Of a stretch of DNA of 10,607 bases, positions 1-7,469 are shown piece after piece. The first letter of the stretch is position 1. The number at the start of each line of letters is the position of its first letter. The DNA comes from Streptosporangiaceae bacterium. Lineage in GTDB: Bacteria > Actinomycetota > Actinomycetes > Streptosporangiales > Streptosporangiaceae. The DNA lies in NCBI GenBank assembly GCA_030043395.1, contig JASHXW010000581.1, positions 1 through 10,607 of the forward strand, in the 5' to 3' direction. Made by a program: the position numbers and the translations under genes. Under the pieces are notes generated by a model. That model did not search any database. It was not told the DNA's origin and saw only the letters and a program-made list of their open reading frames with translations.

Positions 1-488
1 GGCTCACCGGGCTGACCGACGACGAGTACTTCTGGGAGCCGGTACCCGGCTGCTGCACGATCCGCCGGACAGAGTCCGGTGACTATCGGGCTGACGATGC
101 GGACCGGCCCGGTGACCCGCCCTTCACGACGATCGCCTGGCGGCTGTGGCACCTCATCGAGAACTACGGAGGCAAGCGGAATCCGCAGTGGCTCGGAATC
201 GAGCGAGCGCCCGGCGGGTTTGAGCGGGATGACCCGGCGCCGGCCACCGCAGCGCAAGCCATTGCCGTCTTGGAACGTGCGCATGCTTTCTGGCAGGACC
301 TGCTGCAGGGCGTGCCCGAAGCTTCCTGGTGGGAACCGCTGGGCCCCGTCGCGCACGAATACGCCGAGAGCGACAAGGCCGCGCTCGTGCTGCACCATCT
401 CGACGAGCAGATCCACCATGGAGCTGAACTCGGCGTCATGCGGGACCTCTACCAGCATCTGCGTGCCCGGCCAGACGCGGCCCGCTGA
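1..488 (+). CDS. DinB-family protein, 3' part (5' end outside window)
   Basis: Reading in the frame that starts at base 3, an open frame gives about 161 residues ending at TGA 486-488, and the start lies to the left of the window. Visible landmarks are LTDDEYFWEPVPG at the left edge, then PPFTTIAWRLWHLIEN, and near the end LVLHHLDEQIHHGAELGVMRDLY. This layout matches actinobacterial DinB / DinB_2 superfamily proteins, which are four-helix bundles with a histidine-based metal site. Many of them are mycothiol- or bacillithiol-dependent enzymes or have no known reaction. The late HHGAELG segment is the expected last metal-ligand region. The substrate cannot be predicted. It converges with the tetR-type gene; only 39 bases separate the two stops, with a weak GCCA-GCT-TGGC hairpin and no clear terminator. 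The family call is fairly firm and the function is open. Confidence 0.8.
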   Translation, partial: LTGLTDDEYFWEPVPGCCTIRRTESGDYRADDADRPGDPPFTTIAWRLWHLIENYGGKRNPQWLGIERAPGGFERDDPAPATAAQAIAVLERAHAFWQDLLQGVPEASWWEPLGPVAHEYAESDKAALVLHHLDEQIHHGAELGVMRDLYQHLRARPDAAR

Positions 489-527
489 CGCCGGAAATGA
501 GGGTTGAGATTAGCCAGCTTGGCGACG

Positions 528-1202
528 TCAGCCGTCGCTGTTGGTCGGAATACTGCGACTGGGCGGGCTCGCCGGAGCCAGCGATGCTATCAACGAGATC
601 ATGACGTCCAGGGCTGTGGCGAGCGGCCGGACGTTGCGCTCGACTTTCGCAAGAAGGAGGCCGCCCTGCAGTGCGGCCAGGACCGCTGTGGCCAGTTGCC
701 CCGGATCAGCGTCGGCCCTGAGCTGGCCGCGGTCGCGCATTCCCGCCAGGCAGGCCGAGATCGCGGCTTCCCAGCGGCTATACCCGGCGGCGACGTCGCG
801 GCGTACGGCGTGGTCGAGCTCGGCCAGTTCGCTGCCGAGCGAGCCGAGCGGGCACCCGCCCCGGCAGTCTGCTGCGCCCTGGATCGCGACGATCATGTCG
901 CGCCATGCGCGAAGGCCGTCGATGCCCTCGATCGTGGCCAGCGCGGGCTCGTGGATCTCGCCGACTACTGTCTGCTCCCGGTAGTCGACGACCGCGCGCA
1001 CGAGCGCTTCCTTGTCGGCGAAGTAGTGGTAGATCTGCGAGCTGCTCACGCCGGCCTCGGCGCGTACGTGGTCGAGGGTCGTGCGCGCGACGCCCTGCTG
1101 CAGGATGATGTCGGCGGCCGCCGCCACGATCCGCTGCCGCGTCTGCTGGCCCTTGCGGGTGAGCGTTGTGGCGGGCTTGCTGCCCGGGTTCGTACTGGCC
1201 AT
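528..1202 (-). CDS. TetR/AcrR-family transcriptional repressor
   Basis: The product is a 224-residue DNA-binding repressor. The N-terminal TetR helix-turn-helix spans about residues 22-68, including TTLDHVRAEAGVSSSQIYHYF and KEALVRAVV, the family signature. The C-terminal ligand/dimer domain contains CRGGCPLGSLGSELAEL (about 113-129), as in the LmrA/YxaF-like branch of TetR proteins. The ATG at 1202 is chosen because AGGGTGG lies a few bases upstream; a GTG at 1211 would add three residues but sits directly on that ribosome site. It is divergent from the small ORF/MalT-like gene, so it probably controls its own promoter and that one through the repeats at 1223-1279. The two cysteines at 113 and 117 could be redox-active, but similar relatives also carry a single Cys there. 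The ligand is unknown. Confidence 0.93.
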   Translation of the reverse strand: MASTNPGSKPATTLTRKGQQTRQRIVAAAADIILQQGVARTTLDHVRAEAGVSSSQIYHYFADKEALVRAVVDYREQTVVGEIHEPALATIEGIDGLRAWRDMIVAIQGAADCRGGCPLGSLGSELAELDHAVRRDVAAGYSRWEAAISACLAGMRDRGQLRADADPGQLATAVLAALQGGLLLAKVERNVRPLATALDVMISLIASLAPASPPSRSIPTNSDG

Positions 1203-1222
1203 GCCGGCCACCCTAGCGATAC

Positions 1223-1279
1223 TGGATTCGACATTCCACTTTATGCCTGGGATTCTGAATCACCTGAGCCAGTGGATTC
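1223..1279. promoter_or_regulatory. Divergent promoter with GGATTC repeats and palindrome (candidate TetR operator)
   Basis: The 88 bases between the tetR-type start (1202) and the small ORF start (1291) hold GGATTC at 1224-1229, 1250-1255 and 1274-1279, about 24-26 bases apart. The middle copy is part of a perfect 11-base palindrome GATTC-T-GAATC (1251-1261). TetR proteins bind short palindromes in divergent promoters, so this is the natural operator candidate. I see no clean -35/-10 pair on either strand. Confidence 0.5.
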
Positions 1280-1285
1280 AGGAGG
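1280..1285 (+). promoter_or_regulatory. Perfect Shine-Dalgarno site of the small ORF
   Basis: AGGAGG stands five bases before the ATG at 1291 (only two before the ATG at 1288). It is one of the strongest ribosome sites in the window and is the main evidence that the short frame behind it is translated. The third GGATTC repeat abuts it on its 5' side. Confidence 0.6.
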
Positions 1286-1290
1286 TAATG

Positions 1291-1425
1291 ATGACCAGGA
1301 GCATCGCGGAGCAGCTCGCCGAGCTTGCTCTGCCCCCGATCCGCATGGTGGACCGCAAGAGCGCCGCCATCCGCCTGGGCCGGCCGCGCAGCGCACCGCA
1401 TCTCATGGCAGCTTTGGGGATATAG
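1291..1425 (+). CDS. Small ORF (44 aa) ahead of the MalT-like regulator, possible leader or coupling peptide
   Basis: This is a short frame (MTRSIAEQLAELALPPIR..., ending MAALGI) with a perfect AGGAGG at the right distance. Its TAG stop at 1423-1425 is seven bases before the ATG of the large LuxR-type gene. That downstream ATG has only a weak, distant GGGGA as ribosome site, so the small frame may serve to bring ribosomes to it by translational coupling. The peptide has no signal peptide, membrane segment or motif that I recognise; it is basic in the middle (RKSAAIRLGRPR). It could instead be the surviving N-terminus of a decayed gene. I do not know its function. Confidence 0.4.
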   Translation: MTRSIAEQLAELALPPIRMVDRKSAAIRLGRPRSAPHLMAALGI

Positions 1426-1432
1426 CCCGCAG

Positions 1433-4087
1433 ATGACGAGCGCAGATCCAGCGGCTGTGCCCACCTTGCGGCCGGCGGCCCTCGCCTTCGTCCCCCGGCC
1501 GACCTTGTGGCGTCAGCTGGACCGGTCGGCACGGGTGACAGTCATCTCCGCGCCGGCGGGCAGCGGCAAGACGATACTGCTGACGTCCTGGATTGATCAG
1601 GCGAAGCTGGCCGGCTGCACGGCATTCGTGCAGGTGATGCGAGGCGAACGCGATCCCCAGCGATTCTGGCTGTCAGTGCTGGCCGCTCTGCGCGCAACAT
1701 CAGCCGGGTCCAGGCTGGTGCGTGAGCTGACGCCCTCTCCGGATCTTGACGGCTGGATCATCGTCGAGCGGCTCCTAGCCGACTTGGCGCCACTGCAGCA
1801 CAAGCTGTGGCTGGTGCTCGACGACGTCCACGAGTTGCGGTCCGAGGAAGCGCGCAAGCAGGTCGAACTCCTGGTGATGCGCGCTCCGCCTCAGCTCAAG
1901 ATCGTGCTGGCGACCCGGCACGACATCAGGCTCGGGTTGCACCGGCTGCGGCTGGACAGCGAGCTGACCGAGATCCGCGCAGACGACCTGAGGTTCACGC
2001 TGCCGGAGGCACGGGAGCTCTTCCTTGTAGCCGGCGTCGGCCTGAGCGACACGGCCCTGGCGATCCTGCACGAACGGACTGAGGGGTGGGCGGCTGGCCT
2101 GCGGCTGGCGGCGCTGTCGCTGGCCGGACACCCGGATCCGGATAAGTTCGCTGCCGCGTTCTCGGGCACCGAGCGCACGGTTACTGAGTACCTGCTGACG
2201 GAAGTGCTTGAGCGCCAGGTGCCCGATGCGCGACGGCTGATGCTCAGAACGAGCATCCTGGAGCGCGTCAACGGCGAGCTCGCTGACCTGCTGACGGGCG
2301 GCAAAGGAGGGGAGCGCACTCTTCAGGCCCTGGAAGCGGCGAACGCGTTTGTCGTGTCGCTTGACACCGGGCGGTCCTGGTTCCGATATCACCACCTGTT
2401 TGCCGACCTACTGCAGCTCGAGTTGCGGAACTCCGAGCCAGAGCAGATCGAGGTCTTGCACGAGCGGGCCGCGCGATGGCTGGCCGCAAGCGGCTACGCC
2501 GTCGAGGCGATCCGCCACGCGCTGGCGGCCGAGGACTGGCGGCTGGCGGCGAGCCTTGTGGCCAGGCACTGGCTGAGCTTGTACCTCGACGGCCAGAGCG
2601 CGACGGTGCACGCCCTCATGGCCGGCTTTCCGCCTGAGTCCGCCAAAGAGGACGCCGAGCTGGCGGCCGCAGCCGCAGGAGACGAGCTGGCGCAGGGCAC
2701 GCTCGCCGCGGCCGAGCGCTATCTCCGGCTGGCGGAGAGCGCCGCACCGTCAGGGCCAGCCAGTGAACCGGCTGAGCCCAATGTTCTGCTCGACGTCGTC
2801 CGGTTGCTGATGGTGGAGCAGACCGGCGACCAGCGGGCGAGGGGTTCCCTGGCCCGCCGCCTGCTTGGGGCAGCGGAATCGCTGGAGGAGGCAGCCAGCC
2901 CGAGTCTGGGGCCAGAGCTTCGGGCGCTGGCCCTGATCAGCCTGGGCGACAGCGAGACGTGGACCGGGTACCCGGAGCAGGCGGAGGCTCACCTGGACCA
3001 GGCGGTCGCCCTTTCCCGCCGTATCGGCCGTCCTTATCTGGAATTCATGGCCCTCATTTACCGTGGCGGAATCGAGTTGACGCGGCAGATTCCGCTCGCT
3101 GCCGGGCCTAGCATGCAGGCGATCGAGCTGGCAGCACGACACGGCTGGACCGACGACCCGTTCTCGGGCCTGGCGTACATGACCTTCGGATCCGCACTGG
3201 CCTGGCAGGCCAGGCTCGACGAGGCCGATGCGTGGGTGCAGCGCGCTGAGCGCACGGTCGATGCCGACGACAGGCCGGTCGTGGCAATGGGCATCAAGTA
3301 CCTTCGCGGCCAGCTCGAGCTAGGACGCGGCCAGCCCCGCCTGGCGCTGGCCGCTTTTGAGGCCGGCCAGCCGCTCGGGCGTGCGCACCCGCTCGTCCGG
3401 CCCCTGCGGGCGTGGATGGCCATAGCTCTTGTTCGCCTGGGCGAGCTTGACCGGGCCGGGCAGCTCATCGCAGGCGTCCCGGATGCCTACCGTGACCGGG
3501 GTGAGATGCGGATCGCTGCCGCGATGTTGTGCCTGGCCCGCGATGACGCGAAGGGCGCGGTCTGCGAGCTCGGCCCTGTCCTGGCCGGCTCCGCCCAGGC
3601 GGGGTGGCGCTCCTGGCTGACGGAAGCCTTCCTGCTGGAGGCCGCCGCACGCGACGCCCTAGGCGAACCATCCGCCAGCAGCCGGGCGCTAGAGCGCGCG
3701 CTGGACCTGGCCGAGGCTGACCACGCCCTCCTGTGGTTCCTGTTGTATCCGGTGCCGGCGCTCCTCGCACGGCAGGCGCGGCAGGGTACTGGCCACGGCA
3801 GGATGGTCGCTGAGATCCTTGACCTCCTGACCGGGGGTGAGCCGCCGGCTGGGTCCGGGCAGCCGCAAGACCCGGTCAGCAAGGGCGAATTGCGGGTGCT
3901 TCGCTACCTGCCGACGCACCTGTCCGCTCCGGAGATCGCTGCCGAGCTGCACCTATCGACAAGCACCGTGAAAACCCACATGCGCAATCTCTACGCCAAG
4001 CTCGACGCCCACAGCCGCACAGAGGCGGTCGCGGCCGCGCGCACCATCGGTCTGCTCGCACCGTCCGCGTCAGTGGGGCAGGCCTGA
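1433..4087 (+). CDS. MalT-like LuxR-family ATP-dependent transcriptional regulator
   Basis: The product is 884 residues, close to the size of E. coli MalT (901). After a typical opening (LRPAALAFVPRPTLWRQLDR) comes a Walker A motif SAPAGSGKT (39-47) and a Walker B motif LWLVLDDVHEL (125-135), which form a STAND-type NTPase. A winged-helix region and a long helical TPR-like sensor region follow. The C-terminus carries a LuxR helix-turn-helix (about 815-875) with LSAPEIAAELHLSTSTVKTHMRNLYAKL as the DNA-binding part. Such proteins bind ATP and an inducer, oligomerise and activate transcription. No sugar-use genes lie nearby, so maltose is not implied. The ATG at 1433 is chosen over an in-frame TTG at 1325 that would overlap the small ORF and add a non-conserved stretch. 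Its own ribosome site is weak, so coupling to the small ORF is plausible. Confidence 0.93.
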   Translation: MTSADPAAVPTLRPAALAFVPRPTLWRQLDRSARVTVISAPAGSGKTILLTSWIDQAKLAGCTAFVQVMRGERDPQRFWLSVLAALRATSAGSRLVRELTPSPDLDGWIIVERLLADLAPLQHKLWLVLDDVHELRSEEARKQVELLVMRAPPQLKIVLATRHDIRLGLHRLRLDSELTEIRADDLRFTLPEARELFLVAGVGLSDTALAILHERTEGWAAGLRLAALSLAGHPDPDKFAAAFSGTERTVTEYLLTEVLERQVPDARRLMLRTSILERVNGELADLLTGGKGGERTLQALEAANAFVVSLDTGRSWFRYHHLFADLLQLELRNSEPEQIEVLHERAARWLAASGYAVEAIRHALAAEDWRLAASLVARHWLSLYLDGQSATVHALMAGFPPESAKEDAELAAAAAGDELAQGTLAAAERYLRLAESAAPSGPASEPAEPNVLLDVVRLLMVEQTGDQRARGSLARRLLGAAESLEEAASPSLGPELRALALISLGDSETWTGYPEQAEAHLDQAVALSRRIGRPYLEFMALIYRGGIELTRQIPLAAGPSMQAIELAARHGWTDDPFSGLAYMTFGSALAWQARLDEADAWVQRAERTVDADDRPVVAMGIKYLRGQLELGRGQPRLALAAFEAGQPLGRAHPLVRPLRAWMAIALVRLGELDRAGQLIAGVPDAYRDRGEMRIAAAMLCLARDDAKGAVCELGPVLAGSAQAGWRSWLTEAFLLEAAARDALGEPSASSRALERALDLAEADHALLWFLLYPVPALLARQARQGTGHGRMVAEILDLLTGGEPPAGSGQPQDPVSKGELRVLRYLPTHLSAPEIAAELHLSTSTVKTHMRNLYAKLDAHSRTEAVAAARTIGLLAPSASVGQA

Positions 4088-4108
4088 GTCGCGGCCTCAG
4101 CGATGGCA

Positions 4109-4144
4109 CCGCGGAGCCGGCCGCGCTCGGTCTTCCGGCCGCGG
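4109..4144. terminator. GC-rich hairpin between convergent regulator genes, likely two-way terminator
   Basis: CCGCGG-AG-CCGG (4109-4120) pairs with CCGGCCGCGG (4135-4144), giving ten base pairs with a two-base bulge and a 14-base loop. It lies in the 76-base gap between two convergent stops. There is no U-tract, which is common for actinobacterial terminators. Confidence 0.6.
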
Positions 4145-4163
4145 AGTTCATACGCAGGCATCC

Positions 4164-7013
4164 TCAGCGGGAGCGGCTTGCACGCGGGGAGATCTCCTCC
4201 GAAGCCTGCTCGACCGCGATGCGGGCAAGCTCGACCCGGGAGGTGATGGCGAGCCTGCGGAAGGCCTGGCGGAGATGGTGCGCGACGGTATGAGTGCTGA
4301 TATACATGCGGGCCGCGATCTGGTTGTTGTTCAGCCCCTCGACGACGAGGCAAGCGATGGCCTGCTCAGTTGCGGTCAGGCTCTGCCAGCCTTCGGCAGG
4401 CCTGTCCGCCGGACTGATGCTCCAGTGCCGGCGCCGGACGCCCAGTTCGCGAAGCCGCGAGCGGACTCGCGCCGCATCCCTGCATGCCCCCAGCTGCCCG
4501 TAACGGGTGAGCGCTGATGTCAGGGCATCGACGGCATCGTCGCGTTGTCCTCGCCGTTCTCGCAGAATGCCCAGGTCCTCCGCTGCCGACGCGCTGGCCC
4601 ACGGATCCGCATGCTTCCGCGCTGAGCTGGCCAGCAAGGCAGGATCACATTGCAGCAGGCCGAGCGCATGCCTGGCGGCCAGGCCAGCCGCTACGAACCC
4701 GGGATTGGCGGCCGCCAGGCTAACGGCAGCGTCCGCGGCAGCCTCAGCCAGCTTCTCATCGCCAACCGCGAGCGAAGTGCGCACGAGCCAGGCGGCCAGC
4801 GCTGGATCTGCCAGCAGCGGCCCCGGTCGAACGCGGAGTTCGGCGCAGAACGCAGCCAGGCTGCTCAGTGCCGCGGCAGGGCCATGGCTAGCCTCAACGA
4901 CCTGCGCCTGCGCGAGGCTGCTCTCAGAGCGTGCGTAGATGCTCGCCGCATGCATGCCGCAGATCGGGCGACTGGTGATGTGCGCCGCCGCGGTCTCAAC
5001 ATGGCCACGGCGCAACTCGATGACGGCAAGAACGCTGCGGGCGCTTGCGACGTACGAGTCGGCACCCAGGGCCCGGGCCTGAACCAGGGCAGCGGCGGCT
5101 TCGGCGCTGGCATCACTGAGCCGTCCTGCGGCCAGGTGCACGCGCGCGCGCAGCAGCGTCACAGCCGAGCCGGCTGGAAGGCAGTCCAGGCCGGCAGCCC
5201 TCGCGGCGCCCAGCGCGGCCTCAGCGTCCTCTAGTTCGCGCATGTCGACGAGCGTTGCCGCCAGGACGAGGAGGGGCTGGGCGTCCCGGGCATCCGGCGA
5301 GATGCCCGAGCCACGCGCGGCGTCACGCGCCAGCTCGAGGCTCTCCGTGAGCTGCCCGCTGTCCCAGCACCGGCTTGCCCGCAGGATCAGGGCGGCCGGA
5401 CCCGTGCTGGTGCCGCGCCGGACCTCCGCCAGGGCGCCGTCTGCGGTGTGCCGGGCAGGCATAGTCGTCAGGGCCTGCAGGCTCGCTGCCAGGGCGCGGG
5501 CTCGGAGATCACGCGGCAGTTGCGCGGCGCCCAGGACCGCCGCCGCCTCGGCGGCCGCCTCACGCGATAGTCCACGAGTACACAGGACCCAGGACATGAC
5601 GCACCGGAGCCGTTGCTCGGCCAATGGCGGAAGCGGCCTGGCCCGCATCTTCTCGGCAATTGCCGCTGCCTGCTCGAGCCTGCCCGCCGCCGCGAGGGCC
5701 TCCGCGGCAGTCACGGACCGCGGTATCGCGGCCGGATCGCCGGGCGGGGTCAGCTTCAGTGCGCGGACCGCGAGATCAGCCGCGACCTGCGGAGCATTTC
5801 GGATGGTCGGGGCCACTGCGCGGTCCAGGTCCAGCAGCGACGTGGGGTCGCGAGGATCCGCGCCCTCGAGCAGGTGACTGGCCGCATCGGTGGCAGATGC
5901 CCCGCGTCCAAGCAGGATCTCGCCGTACTGGCGGTGCAAGGTCCGGCGGGCCGGCGCCGGGATCATGTCGGCGGCCGCACAGCGCAGCAATTCACTGCGG
6001 AAGGCGAAGCCGTTCTCCGCCGTGCTCACCAGGGCGGAATCAATGGCCTCTTCGATGGCCGGCAAGAGGGAAGCCGGGAGCTCGCCGAGCATGTCCGCGG
6101 CGTCCTCAAGCCGGAAGGCAGGGCCCAGGACAGCCGCGGTCAGCAGGAGGTGACGGGTATGCCTGGTTAGCTGCCCGAGTCGCTGCTGGGCGAGCTGGCG
6201 AAACTGCAGCGGCAGGATCCCGGAGGTCAGGAAAGCGCGACCGTCGCGAATTTCGACCGCCTTGGTCGCGCGCAGGCTGGCGATCAGCTCGGAAAGGAGC
6301 GCCGGATTGCCAGCCGCCCCCCTGGCGAGCGCAGTCAGTTCCGGGTCCGGCGGCGCGCCGAAGGCATCAGTGATCATCATCTGCATTGCATCCTCGGCCA
6401 GCGGGGCGAGCGTGATCCGGATGGCGCCGTCACGTTCTAGCAGGGCGAACAGATGATCGGCGCCACCGCGAACAGTGCTTGAGCGGGCGAGCAGCCAGGC
6501 CACGGGCTGCTCGCACAGGTCCCGCTGCAGGGACCGCAGCGCGGCAAGTGTCCCCTCGCTCTCGCAGTGCAGGTCGTCGAGGCAGATCAGCAGCGGGCCA
6601 GACGCGGCGCGCTGTTGCAGCCGGCTGCGGATGCGCGGAAGCTGACGAGCCTGGCTAGATGCATCAGGACGATCGTGACCGGGATCTTCCCCGGTAAGCG
6701 GCTCGCGCAGGGCTGCCCGGAGCGCGAATAGCGGAGTTGCATAGGAGAGCGGATCGGCCGCCCCGGCGAGCAGCGCGAAAGCACGGTCTTCAGCTTCCTG
6801 GCAGGCATCACGGAGCAGCAGTGACTTGCCAATGCCCGGCTCGCCTTCGACCAGCACCACGCCAGCGGATCCCCGCTCTGCCTGCCTTAGGAGTTGACCG
6901 ATCACGCACCGCTCGGTGTCACGGCCGCGCAGCGCGGCCCGGCCCGCATGCGCTTCAGTACTCTGGGCGCCCGTGCGCTGCCCGGGCGCCTCAGCGCCAA
7001 TGGCTGTCGTCAT
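4164..7013 (-). CDS. LAL-type (large ATP-binding LuxR) transcriptional regulator
   Basis: The product is about 949 residues. It opens with the LAL/AAA_16 entry LRGRDTERCVIGQLL, then Walker A GEPGIGKS (about 57-64) and Walker B LLICLDD (about 141-147). A long alanine-rich helical-repeat region fills the middle. A LuxR helix-turn-helix ends the protein (last about 70 residues: LTATEQAIACLVVEGLNNNQIAARM... with YISTHTVAHHLRQAFRRL as recognition part). LAL proteins are ATP-dependent activators, often of secondary-metabolite or catabolic genes. The start is uncertain. ATG 7013 is chosen because the frame upstream of it, up to a GTG at 7202, encodes a low-complexity RQAVRQAVRQ stretch with no family similarity, but neither start has a good ribosome site. 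It may be co-transcribed with the 71-residue gene 203 bases upstream. Its target is unknown. Confidence 0.92.
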   Translation of the reverse strand: MTTAIGAEAPGQRTGAQSTEAHAGRAALRGRDTERCVIGQLLRQAERGSAGVVLVEGEPGIGKSLLLRDACQEAEDRAFALLAGAADPLSYATPLFALRAALREPLTGEDPGHDRPDASSQARQLPRIRSRLQQRAASGPLLICLDDLHCESEGTLAALRSLQRDLCEQPVAWLLARSSTVRGGADHLFALLERDGAIRITLAPLAEDAMQMMITDAFGAPPDPELTALARGAAGNPALLSELIASLRATKAVEIRDGRAFLTSGILPLQFRQLAQQRLGQLTRHTRHLLLTAAVLGPAFRLEDAADMLGELPASLLPAIEEAIDSALVSTAENGFAFRSELLRCAAADMIPAPARRTLHRQYGEILLGRGASATDAASHLLEGADPRDPTSLLDLDRAVAPTIRNAPQVAADLAVRALKLTPPGDPAAIPRSVTAAEALAAAGRLEQAAAIAEKMRARPLPPLAEQRLRCVMSWVLCTRGLSREAAAEAAAVLGAAQLPRDLRARALAASLQALTTMPARHTADGALAEVRRGTSTGPAALILRASRCWDSGQLTESLELARDAARGSGISPDARDAQPLLVLAATLVDMRELEDAEAALGAARAAGLDCLPAGSAVTLLRARVHLAAGRLSDASAEAAAALVQARALGADSYVASARSVLAVIELRRGHVETAAAHITSRPICGMHAASIYARSESSLAQAQVVEASHGPAAALSSLAAFCAELRVRPGPLLADPALAAWLVRTSLAVGDEKLAEAAADAAVSLAAANPGFVAAGLAARHALGLLQCDPALLASSARKHADPWASASAAEDLGILRERRGQRDDAVDALTSALTRYGQLGACRDAARVRSRLRELGVRRRHWSISPADRPAEGWQSLTATEQAIACLVVEGLNNNQIAARMYISTHTVAHHLRQAFRRLAITSRVELARIAVEQASEEISPRASRSR

Positions 7014-7030
7014 CGCAGCACATCGGCCAG

Positions 7031-7062
7031 ACTGCCGAACTGCCTGCCGGACTGCCTGCCGG
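7031..7062. repeat. 12-base direct repeat just upstream of the LAL gene
   Basis: ACTGCCTGCCGG occurs twice head to tail (7039-7050 and 7051-7062), preceded by a partial copy ACTGCCGA (7031-7038). It lies 18-49 bases before the chosen ATG. It is either leader DNA, possibly a regulator site, or coding sequence for RQAVRQAVRQ if translation begins at the upstream GTG. Confidence 0.55.
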
Positions 7063-7216
7063 GTGCAGCTCCCGCTGGCACTGCCTGGCCCGGACCTTTG
7101 ACCCTCCGTGTCGGCGGGCGCGCTTGTGGCATCGTCCCAGCATGCCGGGTACCAGCCCAGCGGCGCTTCGTACGATCCGTATGAATCTCGCGGCCGCGGC
7201 ACATGAGCCCGCTACT

Positions 7217-7432
7217 TCAGCCAGCCGCTGCGCGGCGCACCTCGATCAGTTCCAGGCCCAGGGATTCGACAGCCGCCAGCACCCCGTAGACAGCAGCCTG
7301 ATCTGGCATTGCTCCGCTGAGCACCGTGTCATCACCGTCGAGGTGAACGCGCATTTCGGGGAACGCGGCGCGCATCACCTGGCCCAGGTGGCCCCGCACC
7401 CGGATCTCGTAGTGCGCGCCAGTGCTAACCAC
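7217..7432 (-). CDS. Small conserved hypothetical protein (71 aa)
   Basis: The product is a compact 71-residue protein, with YEIRVRGHLGQVMRAAFPEM, then a DGDDTVLSG turn, then DQAAVYGVLAAVESLGLELIEVRR. The pattern of strand, helix, two short strands, helix and strand suggests a small alpha/beta sandwich (ferredoxin-like or ACT-like). Proteins of this look are frequent, uncharacterised companions in actinomycete genomes. The GTG at 7432 is chosen because a modest GCAGGTG lies a few bases upstream and the conserved-looking part begins right after it; longer readings add arginine-rich, non-conserved sequence and cross the AT-rich promoter-like segment at 7450-7469. It lies upstream of, and on the same strand as, the LAL gene. 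Its function is unknown. Confidence 0.68.
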   Translation of the reverse strand: MVSTGAHYEIRVRGHLGQVMRAAFPEMRVHLDGDDTVLSGAMPDQAAVYGVLAAVESLGLELIEVRRAAAG

Positions 7433-7449
7433 TTGGGCACCTGCACAAC

Positions 7450-7469
7450 GGTACAAAATTAGATATACC
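7450..7469. promoter_or_regulatory. AT-rich imperfect palindrome upstream of the 71-aa gene
   Basis: GGTACAAAATTAGATATACC reads GGTA-x-A ... T-x-TACC, an imperfect inverted repeat. It is the only clearly AT-rich stretch for hundreds of bases, 18 bases before the GTG at 7432. It could hold a -10 region for the minus-strand gene or a regulator site. No convincing -35 pairing was found. Confidence 0.35.

Noticed and set aside
489..527. Terminator between the DinB and TetR genes
   Set aside because: Only a four-base-pair stem (GCCA/TGGC) is visible, which is too weak to call.
1325..1432. TTG-started 36-residue extension of the MalT-like protein
   Set aside because: It has no ribosome site, its tryptophan/arginine-rich composition is unlike family N-termini, and it overlaps the small ORF with the strong AGGAGG site.
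504..1436. Plus-strand frame of 310 aa opposite the TetR gene
   Set aside because: The minus strand encodes a clear TetR protein. This frame is arginine/alanine-rich, without domain motifs, and overlaps the small ORF and the MalT-like start.
7014..7202. N-terminal extension of the LAL protein from GTG 7202
   Set aside because: Its low-complexity sequence is unlike LAL proteins and no Shine-Dalgarno precedes it. It is not firmly excluded, since ATG 7013 also has a poor site.
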